Made by a program: the position numbers and the translations under genes | In this document: in pieces, positions 1 through 8,897 of the stretch | Position numbering within the stretch: the stretch's first letter is position 1 | Layout: every line of letters begins with the position of its first letter | The notes under the pieces: model-generated | Database searches by the model: none | What the model saw: only the letters and a program-made list of their open reading frames with translations | What the model was told of the DNA's origin: nothing | Origin: Pseudocolwellia agarivorans | Lineage (GTDB): Bacteria > Pseudomonadota > Gammaproteobacteria > Enterobacterales > Alteromonadaceae | Length of the DNA stretch: 64,000 nt | Assembly: GCF_002000085.1 (NCBI RefSeq) | Contig: NZ_MUZU01000008.1 | Location: 173,720 to 237,719 of the forward strand | Direction of reading: 5' to 3'

Positions 1-791
1 ATGCATTAGAGCGCGAACTAGAGATTAAATTGTTAAACCGTAGCACTCGCCATATAGAATTAACCGAAGCAGGTGAAAAGCTATTGGATAGGTCAAAAAA
101 GCTTATTGCTGACTTTGACGACACCATCAATATGATTAAGCCCACAACAAACGAACCTGAAGGGTATTTAAAAATATCGGTATTCGAAAGTTTTGGTCGA
201 CTGTGTATATGCCCGCTCTTACCAAAATTTTTAGCTAAGTACCCAAAAATCAACATAGACATTGCGTTAGAAAATCAAATGACCAATTTGTACCGCGATG
301 AAATTGATTTAGCCATACGCATTGGCGAACCAGAAGATTCAAGTTTAGTCATGAAAAAGCTGGTAAATAACCGCGTGGTTGTTTGTGGCACTCCAAAATA
401 TTTTGAAGCGCATACCCTACCTAAGTCTCCTAACGACTTAACCAACCATAATTGCTTAACCGTAAAAAACAATAACTATGGGGGGTTTTGGTATTTCAAA
501 AAAGCCAACCAATGTTTAAAAGTGCCTATTAGCGGTAACTTAGTATCGCAAGGTGGCGCTCCGTTATTAATAGCCGGAAAGCAAAACGCAGGCGTTTTAT
601 TATTGTCATATTGGATGGTAAAAAGTGAGTTAGAAAAAAATGAACTAACTGAAGTACTCACCGACTGGCAAGCGTCTTTATATGAAAATGGCAGTGGGAG
701 TATTTATGCGGTTTTCAAAAGTAATAAATACATGAAACCCGCATTAAGAATATTTATTGATTATATTGTAGAAGAGTTATCAGGAATGTAA
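1..791 (+). CDS. LysR-family transcriptional regulator, 5' end cut by window edge
   Basis: The reading frame is open from position 3 and runs to a TAA at 789-791. Its first visible residues (ALERELEIKLLNRSTRHIEL) are the wing end of a LysR winged helix-turn-helix, followed by the typical TEAG turn. The first roughly 35-40 residues therefore lie outside the window, and the TTG at 30 is not the true start. The rest is a LysR substrate-binding domain with the usual features: ISVFESFGRLCICPLLPKFLAKYP, then DLAIRIGEPEDSSLV. It should be a DNA-binding regulator responding to an unknown small molecule. Its target is probably the gene divergent to it, outside the window. Confidence 0.85.
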   Translation, partial: ALERELEIKLLNRSTRHIELTEAGEKLLDRSKKLIADFDDTINMIKPTTNEPEGYLKISVFESFGRLCICPLLPKFLAKYPKINIDIALENQMTNLYRDEIDLAIRIGEPEDSSLVMKKLVNNRVVVCGTPKYFEAHTLPKSPNDLTNHNCLTVKNNNYGGFWYFKKANQCLKVPISGNLVSQGGAPLLIAGKQNAGVLLLSYWMVKSELEKNELTEVLTDWQASLYENGSGSIYAVFKSNKYMKPALRIFIDYIVEELSGM

Positions 792-798
792 GCTCACA

Positions 799-1122
799 CT
801 AAGCTTCAATACCCCAACCGTCGTTATAGCCGTTAAACTTAGTGGCTATTTGTTCAAACTGCGCTTCTTGAGCCACAATAGCATCATAGATAGGTGTTAG
901 TTTTATTGAACAATCTAAATCCCAAACATTAGGTGTTTCATCAGGGTGAATATCGCACGCAATGTCTGGTGCTACTTCAGCAAGATGAGCAGCCATCGCT
1001 TCTGCATCTTCTTTTTGTGCAAATAGTTGAAAAAAAACAACGTTATGAACAATCGTTAAATCAATACCTGCTTCCTGCATTTCTGCCAATACTTGGCCTG
1101 TTTCATCGTTTGGAAAAGTCAT
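799..1122 (-). CDS. RraB-like ribonuclease E inhibitor family protein
   Basis: A 107-residue acidic protein. Its C-terminus (ATKFNGYNDGWGIEA) resembles the AEKF-x-YDGWG ending of RraB (regulator of ribonuclease activity B), and the overall layout fits that small alpha/beta fold. RraB in E. coli binds RNase E and lowers its activity. This protein lacks the long acidic tail of E. coli RraB, so a different partner is possible. It starts with ATG (complement of 1120-1122). It converges with the LysR gene with only 7 bases between the stop codons. The family call is from motif resemblance only. Confidence 0.6.
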   Translation of the reverse strand: MTFPNDETGQVLAEMQEAGIDLTIVHNVVFFQLFAQKEDAEAMAAHLAEVAPDIACDIHPDETPNVWDLDCSIKLTPIYDAIVAQEAQFEQIATKFNGYNDGWGIEA

Positions 1123-1196
1123 GTGCTACAAAGCTCTATAAAATAATGTCTTCTATTATAAACGCCAATATTTTAAATGGATATAAAACTCATCAA

Positions 1197-1769
1197 TTAA
1201 TGATCAAAGTTACTCCACGGTAACCAATGTAAACCTAAACGTAAGCCATTGACTATTTGTGCTTCGCTGTTTGAATGATATCCGTAAACACGCAATCCAA
1301 AAATATGAAGCATAATACTTGCGGCTTTTTGCTTAGCTTCGTCTTCGCTATAAAGGGTTGAAAGCTGCTCTGTATATATACCTTCAATAGTTGCTAAATA
1401 GCTTGATATATATTCTCTCAAATCGCTTTGCTCATCTAGCTCAAGTTGGCTTTTTAGTAAAAAACAACTGCAATAACCTGCTTGTGCTGATTCTTCTACA
1501 AACGAAAGTAAGATCTCACAAATGGTTTGTTCAACACCTTGTTTTTGATTAAATTTATTCTTTAAGTTAGTGATTGAACTTTGGGCATAAAAATCGATAG
1601 ACTCTTTGAATAAACCTTCTTTATTGCCAAAAGCTAAATAAACACTTCCCGGTTTTAAGCCAGTTACTTCAAACAAAGCCTGCATCGACGTAGCACTGTA
1701 ACCTACCCGCCAAAAAAGTGATGTAGCTTTATCTAAAACAGTTTGTCGATCAAATTGTACTTTTGCCAT
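1197..1769 (-). CDS. TetR/AcrR-family transcriptional repressor
   Basis: 190 residues. Residues about 8-55 form the TetR helix-turn-helix: VLDKATSLFWRVGYSATSMQ, then TGLKPGSVYLAFGNKEGLF, with the characteristic GSxYxxFxxKExLF recognition region. The C-terminal ligand-binding part is all-helical and has two adjacent cysteines (SCFL region) that could sense redox or electrophiles. It is divergent from the peroxiredoxin-like gene at 1906, and the space between holds three palindromic sites. It probably represses itself and that gene. The nature of the inducer is inferred only from the neighbour. Confidence 0.88.
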   Translation of the reverse strand: MAKVQFDRQTVLDKATSLFWRVGYSATSMQALFEVTGLKPGSVYLAFGNKEGLFKESIDFYAQSSITNLKNKFNQKQGVEQTICEILLSFVEESAQAGYCSCFLLKSQLELDEQSDLREYISSYLATIEGIYTEQLSTLYSEDEAKQKAASIMLHIFGLRVYGYHSNSEAQIVNGLRLGLHWLPWSNFDH

Positions 1770-1817
1770 ATTCCAAGTTACTCACACTTTGTACTATGGA
1801 GAGCATATTACAATAAA

Positions 1818-1880
1818 TTGAATGTTTGTTCAAAAAATAACTTGAACGTTCATTCAAAAGATGATTGAATGAGCATTCAA
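1818..1880. promoter_or_regulatory. Three tandem palindromic operators (probable TetR sites)
   Basis: Three 16-base inverted repeats lie in the TetR/peroxiredoxin intergenic region: TTGAATGTTTGTTCAA (1818-1833), TTGAACGTTCATTCAA (1842-1857) and TTGAATGAGCATTCAA (1865-1880). Their starts are 24 and 23 bases apart. The third has perfect 7-base arms. The shared half-site TTGAAYG and the position between divergent TetR and target genes make these strong candidates for the repressor's operators. The assignment to this TetR is inference. Confidence 0.75.
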
Positions 1881-1905
1881 GATAAATTAACGCTTAGGAT
1901 CAACT

Positions 1906-2550
1906 ATGTCTTTAACTGAAACAATTAACGAATATAAAGCGGGCTTTAAAGAAAAAGCACCACAAAATGTACAAGAACTTATGCAACAAGCTACACAAGC
2001 ACTTGCTGACTCAGGTATTACTTTAAAATCACCTAAAACAAACGACACTATGCCAGCATTTACTTTACCTAATGCTCAAGGCGATAACGTTTCATTATCA
2101 AGTTTATTAGAAAGTGGTCCTGTAGTTGTTACTTTTTATCGTGGTGGCTGGTGTCCGTACTGCAACTTTGAATTACGTGAATATCAAAAATCATTAGCAG
2201 AAATAAAAGCATTAGGCGCAACCTTAGTTGCGATTACTCCTGAACTACCTGATGCGTCGCTTTCAACCTCTGAAAAAAATGAACTAGAGTTTGAAGTACT
2301 AACAGATGTAAATGCAGAATACGCGAAAAGCTTAGGCTTAGTGTTCTCTTTACCTGAAGCATTAAGGCCTATTTATTTATCATTTGGTATTGATGTAGAA
2401 GCACACAATGGTGAAGGTCAATTCGATTTACCACTGGCTGCAACTTTTGTAATAGCAAAAGACGGCACAATCGCCAGCGCTTTTGTTGATGCCGATTACA
2501 CAGCAAGGCAAGAACCTAGCGACGTAATAAACACGTTAAAAAGTTTGTAA
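1906..2550 (+). CDS. Peroxiredoxin-like (AhpC/TSA family) thiol oxidoreductase
   Basis: 214 residues, cytoplasmic (no signal peptide). The thioredoxin-fold active site is FYRGGWCPYCNFELR, with Cys83 and Cys86 in a CxxC arrangement. This is the peroxiredoxin-like group rather than classical 2-Cys AhpC, where the resolving Cys is distant. The helical N-terminus (about 1-45) precedes the PAFTLPNAQGDNVSLSSLL start of the AhpC/TSA domain. It probably reduces peroxides or acts as a thiol oxidoreductase. The ATG at 1906 follows an AGGATC ribosome-binding site. It is divergent from, and probably controlled by, the TetR gene at 1197-1769, and is followed by its own terminator. Confidence 0.85.
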   Translation: MSLTETINEYKAGFKEKAPQNVQELMQQATQALADSGITLKSPKTNDTMPAFTLPNAQGDNVSLSSLLESGPVVVTFYRGGWCPYCNFELREYQKSLAEIKALGATLVAITPELPDASLSTSEKNELEFEVLTDVNAEYAKSLGLVFSLPEALRPIYLSFGIDVEAHNGEGQFDLPLAATFVIAKDGTIASAFVDADYTARQEPSDVINTLKSL

Positions 2551-2567
2551 GCTTACTGGCTAAAGTT

Positions 2568-2602
2568 AAACAAGGCGCTGCAATAGCGCCTTGTTTAGTT
2601 TT
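2568..2602 (+). terminator. Rho-independent terminator of the peroxiredoxin-like gene
   Basis: Perfect 12-base stem AAACAAGGCGCT (2568-2579) / AGCGCCTTGTTT (2585-2596) around a 5-base loop, followed by AGTTTT. It lies 18 bases after the stop codon. Confidence 0.85.
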
Positions 2603-2827
2603 GATCAAATATTCGACACCTATATTAAAATGGGTAACTCTCAATTTTTCAAGTCGATGAGTCAGAACTAATACACTTAGTTCGACTTCATACATAAAAG
2701 TTAACCATGAAACTGACTTACTTCTTTAAATACTTATCAGCCTTAAATTCTTCATGCTTTTCAGGATAATAAATTACAAAAGTTGAATAACTTCTAGTGT
2801 TTAATCCCAATAATTAATTGATTATTT

Positions 2828-4330
2828 CTACGGCCCAAAATTCAACGCACACCCTTGTAAAAACTGCTGAATCTTTTTCTCTTTATAAAGGTCGCCTTTA
2901 TTGGGCTGGTTTTGAGCAAGAGGAGGAAATGCACCATAGCCTGCTAATAAACAATGCCAAGACATTGAATCGAAATAAGCGCCTATTTGTTGTCTTTCAA
3001 TCTCTTTGCCTAGGTCTTCGCATGTGTACCAAATATTAAGTAGTTGATATAACGAGTCTGATAAATGCGTGTTGTCGCGATTGGCACGCCAGTAGTCGCT
3101 ATCGTCTCGGGTGTTTAGTTTATAATGGGCAACTATGTAATCTCTTACGCCATCAAATCTTTTGGCAAGTTCGATATTAAACTCGTTTCTATTTTTGTTA
3201 GTAAAACCGCCTTGTTCGAATTGGTCGATAAAAATCTCAAGGCTAATTTGTACTAAATGTAGAGCGGTTGCTTCAAGTGGTTCAATAAAGCCTTGCGACA
3301 AACCTAAACCAATACAGTTATTTGCCCAATGTGTTTCTAAGCGCCCTATTTTCATTTTTAAATGGCGCGCTTGCTCTGGGCTATCAAGGCAATTTAAGTG
3401 CCTGCGTAGCTCTGTTTCGGCTTCGTTTGGGGTAATAAAGTCTGCGCTATAAACATAGCCATTGCCGAAGCGATTTTTTAAGGGTATTTTCCAACACCAG
3501 CCAGCGGATAGTGCAGTAGAAACAGTTTCAACGGGAATGGTTTCGCTGATAGGCGTAGGCATGACAATCGCCGAATCGTTAAATAGGTTTTCTTTATAAC
3601 TGTTAAATTTTACGCCAAGTGTTTTTTGCATTAATACGGCAGCAAAGCCTGAACAGTCTATAAAAAAGTCGCCTGTAATTTTTTCTTCTGAGCTTGTTCT
3701 AAGAGCTGAAATATCTCTATTTGGGTGTTGTTCAACCGCTATTATTTTTTCTTTAAGATGAGTTACACCTAAGGTAATGGCATGCTCAGCTAAAAATTCG
3801 CCCAGTAGGTGTGAGTCAAAGTGATAGCCGTATTCCATTTGAAACGGGAAGTTTGCAGGCGCTATTGGGCTTTTACCTTGTTTGGCTAATAAACCATTAA
3901 GGATGAAATCGTCAGGCTGGGTATGAGTGTCTAACCCTAAACGACGAGTACGACAATTTACGGTAAAAGGTTTTGCGGTAAAGGTATCCACTTGTGAGAA
4001 GAAGGGGTGACTATAGCTTTTTACGCCTGATGCAGGACTCCAGCCGTCGAAGCGAATATTCACTTTATAAGTGGCGTTACAATGTGGCATCCATAGCGAT
4101 TCTTCCACTTCAATCATTTCAAAAAAACGCTTTAAGCTCGGCGTAGAACCTTCACCTACACCAATAATGCCTATTTCAGGCGCTTCAACTAAGGTGATTT
4201 TTATATTGTGATTAGACCATTTTTTAGCAAATAAGTTAGCCGCCATCCAACCTGCAGTGCCGCCGCCTAAAATAACAAGGTGTAGTGGTTTATTACTTTG
4301 GGTATTTGAGCTTTGGTTTTCTGAATTCAT
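2828..4330 (-). CDS. Flavin-dependent tryptophan-halogenase-family protein (downstream copy)
   Basis: 500 residues. An N-terminal FAD-binding GGGTAGWM motif sits at about 22-29. The catalytic lysine region CNATYKVNIRF places Lys89 where PrnA has Lys79. The halogenase signature GWCWKIP is present, and the GFIEPLEAT motif at about 348-356 corresponds to the region of PrnA Glu346. These residues imply a competent FADH2-dependent halogenase fold. The real substrate is unknown: such proteins are common beside TonB receptors in marine gammaproteobacteria without any indole pathway, as here. It lies 42 bases downstream of a second halogenase and probably shares its transcript. The start ATG has an AAGG site upstream. 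Confidence 0.85.
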   Translation of the reverse strand: MNSENQSSNTQSNKPLHLVILGGGTAGWMAANLFAKKWSNHNIKITLVEAPEIGIIGVGEGSTPSLKRFFEMIEVEESLWMPHCNATYKVNIRFDGWSPASGVKSYSHPFFSQVDTFTAKPFTVNCRTRRLGLDTHTQPDDFILNGLLAKQGKSPIAPANFPFQMEYGYHFDSHLLGEFLAEHAITLGVTHLKEKIIAVEQHPNRDISALRTSSEEKITGDFFIDCSGFAAVLMQKTLGVKFNSYKENLFNDSAIVMPTPISETIPVETVSTALSAGWCWKIPLKNRFGNGYVYSADFITPNEAETELRRHLNCLDSPEQARHLKMKIGRLETHWANNCIGLGLSQGFIEPLEATALHLVQISLEIFIDQFEQGGFTNKNRNEFNIELAKRFDGVRDYIVAHYKLNTRDDSDYWRANRDNTHLSDSLYQLLNIWYTCEDLGKEIERQQIGAYFDSMSWHCLLAGYGAFPPLAQNQPNKGDLYKEKKIQQFLQGCALNFGP

Positions 4331-4372
4331 ATTCTGCCTTTACCTTGTTATTTAACCTAGATTCAAATGGCT

Positions 4373-5863
4373 TTATTGTTTAAGCGCTGCTTTTAAGAAT
4401 TCATCGTGACTAGGTAAAGACGATACGGGTTCATGCTTTGCGTGTTTAACTTTAGCTAACATTTCGTTTAACGCGGCTTCTGAAACACTGTTTGCTATAG
4501 GGTGATAATCTTTAGGTATTATGCCCTGCCCTACCATAACTTGTAACCAAGAGCTGTCTTGAAAAAGATCGTCTTGCTCTTTAAATAATCGGCCACTTTC
4601 TGCAAACAATTCAATTTTATGAGCTAGGCTGTCAGGTACATTCAGTGTTCTCATGTCTTGCCAAAAACGACTGTCGGTACGTTGGTTAACGTGGTAATGC
4701 AAAATAATAAAGTCTCGAACTTGTTCAAACTCTATTTTTGATTGCTTGTTGTACTCACTTACTAAAACATCGTTAATTCCTTGATGCGGAAACAAGTGCA
4801 CTAAACGCGTAATAGCTGATTGAATAAGGTGAATACTGGTTGATTCAAGCGGCTCTAAAAAGCCACTTGATAAACCAATGGCGACTACGTTTTTATTCCA
4901 TTGTTGGCGTCTGCGCCCGGTGTTAAAACGTAGAAGTTTAGGTTCAGCTAAAGGTTTAGTGTCTAAATTAGCAAGCAATAAGTCTTGCGCCTGTTGGTCG
5001 CTATAATAACGGCTGCTATACACTAAGCCATTACCGTTACGATGCTGCAAAGGTATGCGCCATTGCCAGCCGGCAGAATGCGCAATTGAGCGAGTGTAAG
5101 GTAAGGTTTTTTCTAAACGTTCTGACGGAACAGCAATAGCGCGATCGCACTGTAACCAATGGCTCCAATCTTCGTAACCGGTGGCGAGTTTTTCTTGAAT
5201 CAATAAACCTTTAAAGCCTGAACAATCTATAAATAAGTCGCCTGCTATTTGACGGCCGTCAGTTAGCTGTAATGCTTGAATATAGCCTGATTCTTGGCAT
5301 TGTTGCACATGCTGCACCATGCCTTCGGTTCTTTTTACGCCTATTTTTTCGCTAAATTTTCTTAAAAACTGAGCATATAATCCTGCGTCAAAGTGATACG
5401 CGTATGGCATATCGTAAATAGGATCTTGGCTGTTTATTTTCGCAAACTTTCCTGCTTCAGCGCACAGGTAATTTAAATCGTATTGCCAAAGATGTTGGTC
5501 GTTTTCTAATTGATTAGCGCGCTTTAATAAATGATGAAATTGACAAAAAGCTAAACTGCGACCAGCAGCGCCAAAGGTATGGTAATAGCTGTCGCCTTGG
5601 TTTTTCCAGTTTTCAAATTTAATGGCAAGCTTGATGGTGGCTTTGGTTTCGCGTAGAAACTCAGCCTCATCAATGCCTAAAACGCTATTAAAAAGTTTAA
5701 TGGGTGGAATAGTCGCTTCGCCAACGCCTACCGTACCTATTTGTTCTGACTCAATCAGCTCAATTTCAACAGCTGAACCAATCAGTTTTTTGATCATAGC
5801 AGCTGACATCCAACCCGCTGTGCCACCACCTAATATAACGACTTTTTTAATAATGTTGTTCAT
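4373..5863 (-). CDS. Flavin-dependent tryptophan-halogenase-family protein (upstream copy)
   Basis: 496 residues from ATG at 5863. An in-frame TTG at 5899 would add 12 residues but has no better ribosome site, while GAG lies about 9 bases before the ATG. Key features are LGGGTAGWM near the N-terminus, GVGEATIPPI, ATIKLAIKF with Lys78 matching PrnA Lys79, GWQWRIPLQ, and GFLEPLESTS. It is a clear paralogue of the neighbour (shared motif order, similar length) but divergent enough to have its own substrate or a non-redundant role. It follows the TonB receptor gene by 124 bases, with a terminator between them, so it may have partly independent expression. Confidence 0.85.
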   Translation of the reverse strand: MNNIIKKVVILGGGTAGWMSAAMIKKLIGSAVEIELIESEQIGTVGVGEATIPPIKLFNSVLGIDEAEFLRETKATIKLAIKFENWKNQGDSYYHTFGAAGRSLAFCQFHHLLKRANQLENDQHLWQYDLNYLCAEAGKFAKINSQDPIYDMPYAYHFDAGLYAQFLRKFSEKIGVKRTEGMVQHVQQCQESGYIQALQLTDGRQIAGDLFIDCSGFKGLLIQEKLATGYEDWSHWLQCDRAIAVPSERLEKTLPYTRSIAHSAGWQWRIPLQHRNGNGLVYSSRYYSDQQAQDLLLANLDTKPLAEPKLLRFNTGRRRQQWNKNVVAIGLSSGFLEPLESTSIHLIQSAITRLVHLFPHQGINDVLVSEYNKQSKIEFEQVRDFIILHYHVNQRTDSRFWQDMRTLNVPDSLAHKIELFAESGRLFKEQDDLFQDSSWLQVMVGQGIIPKDYHPIANSVSEAALNEMLAKVKHAKHEPVSSLPSHDEFLKAALKQ

Positions 5864-5936
5864 GAATTGCTCATTATTTATTATTTTTAAATTCAGCAAC
5901 TGATTTCAGTTTACACAACTATAGGTGATTAAATGT

Positions 5937-5971
5937 AAAAAAGCCCCAAGTCGAAAAACTATGAGGCTTTT
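5937..5971 (-). terminator. Rho-independent terminator downstream of the TonB receptor
   Basis: On the minus strand AAAAGCCTCATAG and its partner ending GGGGC form a stem, followed by six T residues (plus-strand A run 5937-5942). It lies just after the receptor stop codon and before the halogenase genes. It could act as a partial terminator, lowering halogenase relative to receptor expression. Confidence 0.7.
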
Positions 5972-5987
5972 ATTCATTTCAGATTAG

Positions 5988-8897
5988 TTAAAATGAATAG
6001 TTAAGATTTAATAAGTAAGTCGGTCCAAACTGACGACGCGATGAAACAATGCCTGTATCGTCATCAATAGTTTCTTCGTCTTCATCCGTTAAATTAGTAC
6101 CCGATAACGACATAGTTAGCCCTTTAAGTGCATCAATACCTGACTCATCAAAGTTATAACTAATTTGCGCATCTACTAATCTAATTTCGTCGCGAGTCGC
6201 ATCAGAAATTTTGTTAGAACCACCACGTTCATAAGTTAGGTAAGCTGAACGTTTTGTTGTCGCTATACGGAATTCAAAACCATTAACTTGGTAATAAGCC
6301 GTAACCGAGTATGAATGGTCTGATTGACCCGGAATAGCTGTCCCGTCTTCTAACTCTGCGTCAACATAGGTTTTAGATGCCGCAACACCTAAGCCGTCTA
6401 ACGTTTCAGAAAACATATTAAATGGAATGTTAGCCGTAATTTCATAACCTTTTACGGTACCTTTTAGGCCGTCTTCAAAGAAGGTGAACGTTCCTGAATC
6501 TGGAGGTGTAATAATATCTCCTGCCGAGAAAGGAAGGTTAGCTGGTCCATAAAGACCATCTTCAGAAGCTACACGATCATGGTAACCAGCAATAAAGTAG
6601 TCTGCGCCGCCATTGGTTTCATCATTACGGAAATTAATGGTTTGGTCGCCATCACGTGTCCAGTTTTCGATATCTTTATAAAAATAGGTTAATGAGAAGT
6701 AACCTTCATCACTAAAATAGTTTTCATAGGCAATATCAATATTATTGGCTTCAAGAGGACGTAGTTCAGGGTTACCCGCAGATTTAGACCACGGTGAGCC
6801 ATAAGTATCTACAGCCTCTAAAGTATTTGGAATAGCAATTTGATCTATGTTTTGCGCATAGTTAATAAAGCCAGAAGCTTTCATTTGATCTATTCGAGCG
6901 CGGCTGATGGTTTTGTTTGCAGTAAAGCGAACTAACTGGTTTTCAGCAACTTCTAAACTTAAGTTTAAGCTTGGTAATACATGGCTATAATCAGCACCGC
7001 CAGAGGTTAAACAAACGTTATCCACAATATCATCGTTATTGTCGTCACATACTTTAAAGTTGGAGCCTACCACACCAATAAAACCAGTTGATGATTGGTC
7101 TGTATCAACATACTGTAAACCAATGTTACCTGATAAAAGCATATCGCCAATATCAGTTTCAAAATCAGCCTTTACATATAATGTAAATACTTTTTCTTCA
7201 ACTTCGAAGCTGTCACCAATACGATCGGGTTCAAGTAAACCAGCGTCATTTAAGGTATAAGTGCCATCACGGAATGGAGCAAGTCCGTCATAAGCAACAA
7301 CATTGCCTAAACCTGCCCACGTTAAATCAGCAGTGCCGCTATAAACATATTCAGCAGGTATGCCAGTTGATAATGGGTATGAAGCTGCTGTAGCAAAAAA
7401 GCCTTTGTTTACTTTTTCTTTAGTGCGGTCAGAGTAGTTAACACCCAACGTAACACGGTTGATAAATTTACTGTCTACATTACCATTCACTTCAAATTTT
7501 GCAGTAGTTAACTCTTCTGTAAAGTCAGCAAAATTTAAGAAACCATCTTGAGCATTTAAATAATTAAAAGGTGTGCCGTTAGCGCGTAATTCAGTTGTTT
7601 GAAATTGGCTTTCTAAACTTGCAAGACCTCCGCCCCATGCTTGAGGGCCGGCTAGTTGTAATAATGCAGGATCAGATAATGCTCCCAGCCCTGTTGAACC
7701 GGTAAAAAACACACCTGAGTTGCTCATTACAAATTCGCGTGAACCTAACTGTGATGAGGTTAAAGAGTCAGAGCGGCCAAGGCCTGCATAAGATTCGCCA
7801 CGTAGATCATGTTTTTTAGATTCGCTGTTGGCAATGTCTACTTCAATTGACCAGTCGTCATTTACAAAGTATTCAACATTTAAACCTACAGCTTGTAGTT
7901 CGCCTTCTTTCTCTCTTGGATCGGTACGAAATACTGGGTTAGCGCCAACTTCTGTTCCTGTCGAGTTAACGCCAGTTCCTGTTACATTAGCCGCTGAGAA
8001 AGGCTGGATAATTCCGCGTGAAATACCAGAATCAGAATAATCGATATCTAAAATATCAAAAACAACGTTTAAATCATCGTTTGGTTGGTATTGAACCACG
8101 GCTGAAATAGTTTCACGCTCAAGTTTTGTACTTACTGAATGTGAATCTAAGCCTGTAGGTAAAATTTGTCCGTCGTCATTTGTTGCATAACCCCATACGC
8201 CATATCTACGTTGGTTATTTGGCGTTTCAGTTTTTGCTAATGATAATGCAACGCCAATCGTGTCGTCGGCAAATTTATTAACAAAAGAAAGGGCTAAACG
8301 ATGTCCATTATTGTCAAGTTCTGGGTTATCAGACTCTTGCTCGCCAAGCTCATAACTACCGTTGAGTGTAATAGTTTCTTCTGCTTGTAGAGGACGAACT
8401 GTTTGTAAATCTACTGTTCCACCAATACCTTGAACCATTAAATCGGCTTGAGTAGATTTATAAATGGTTGCACCCGTCATAATTTCAGATGGGTATAAAT
8501 CGTATTCAACACCACGGTTGTCGCCAATACCAATTAACTCACGACCATTTAAAGAAGTACCAATAAAATCTTCTTTAAAGCCACGAATAGAAATGCCAGA
8601 AGTGCGACCGTTGCTACGTTCACCAGCTAAGCCAGGTAAACGTGCTAGTGACTCAGCAATTGAAGAGTCAGGTAACTTACCAATATCTTCTGCTGAAATA
8701 GCTTCTACGATAGAGCTAGAGCTCATTTTAATTGCTTGAGACTTTATTAAGCTGCCTCTAATACCGGTAACTTGAATAACTTCTACTTCTTTTTCTGCTG
8801 CTTTTTCTGTTTCAGCCGCATATGTAGGGCTGCTTAGTGCAACAAGTCCCGTTGACAATATAGCTAACGCAACTTTACTTGGTTTAAAATTTAACAT
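5988..8897 (-). CDS. TonB-dependent receptor, TonB-Xanth-Caul type (likely oligosaccharide uptake)
   Basis: 969 residues with a signal peptide ending ...SSPTYAAE. The TonB-box-like stretch is VEVIQVTGIRGSL. The plug domain carries SAEDIGKLPDSSIAESLARLPG and the GRTSGISIRGFK signature, and a 22-strand barrel ends in ...LLNLNYSF with terminal Phe. The VTGIRxSL plus DIGKLPDxSIAESLxRLPG pattern is typical of the TIGR01782-type receptors that import carbohydrates in Alteromonadales and Caulobacterales. The divergent pullulanase suggests maltodextrin, pullulan or glycogen-like substrates; that is inference from context. A GGGGGAG sequence lies upstream of the ATG at 8897. Confidence 0.9.
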   Translation of the reverse strand: MLNFKPSKVALAILSTGLVALSSPTYAAETEKAAEKEVEVIQVTGIRGSLIKSQAIKMSSSSIVEAISAEDIGKLPDSSIAESLARLPGLAGERSNGRTSGISIRGFKEDFIGTSLNGRELIGIGDNRGVEYDLYPSEIMTGATIYKSTQADLMVQGIGGTVDLQTVRPLQAEETITLNGSYELGEQESDNPELDNNGHRLALSFVNKFADDTIGVALSLAKTETPNNQRRYGVWGYATNDDGQILPTGLDSHSVSTKLERETISAVVQYQPNDDLNVVFDILDIDYSDSGISRGIIQPFSAANVTGTGVNSTGTEVGANPVFRTDPREKEGELQAVGLNVEYFVNDDWSIEVDIANSESKKHDLRGESYAGLGRSDSLTSSQLGSREFVMSNSGVFFTGSTGLGALSDPALLQLAGPQAWGGGLASLESQFQTTELRANGTPFNYLNAQDGFLNFADFTEELTTAKFEVNGNVDSKFINRVTLGVNYSDRTKEKVNKGFFATAASYPLSTGIPAEYVYSGTADLTWAGLGNVVAYDGLAPFRDGTYTLNDAGLLEPDRIGDSFEVEEKVFTLYVKADFETDIGDMLLSGNIGLQYVDTDQSSTGFIGVVGSNFKVCDDNNDDIVDNVCLTSGGADYSHVLPSLNLSLEVAENQLVRFTANKTISRARIDQMKASGFINYAQNIDQIAIPNTLEAVDTYGSPWSKSAGNPELRPLEANNIDIAYENYFSDEGYFSLTYFYKDIENWTRDGDQTINFRNDETNGGADYFIAGYHDRVASEDGLYGPANLPFSAGDIITPPDSGTFTFFEDGLKGTVKGYEITANIPFNMFSETLDGLGVAASKTYVDAELEDGTAIPGQSDHSYSVTAYYQVNGFEFRIATTKRSAYLTYERGGSNKISDATRDEIRLVDAQISYNFDESGIDALKGLTMSLSGTNLTDEDEETIDDDTGIVSSRRQFGPTYLLNLNYSF

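Noticed and set aside
933..1223. 96-residue open frame on the plus strand
   Set aside because: It overlaps the RraB-like gene on the other strand, which has recognisable family motifs; this frame has none.
2625..2650. Shared AAATGGGTAACT...TTTTTCAA sequence with 12405-12435
   Set aside because: The match is about 20 of 25 bases in AT-rich DNA and does not extend; it may be chance.
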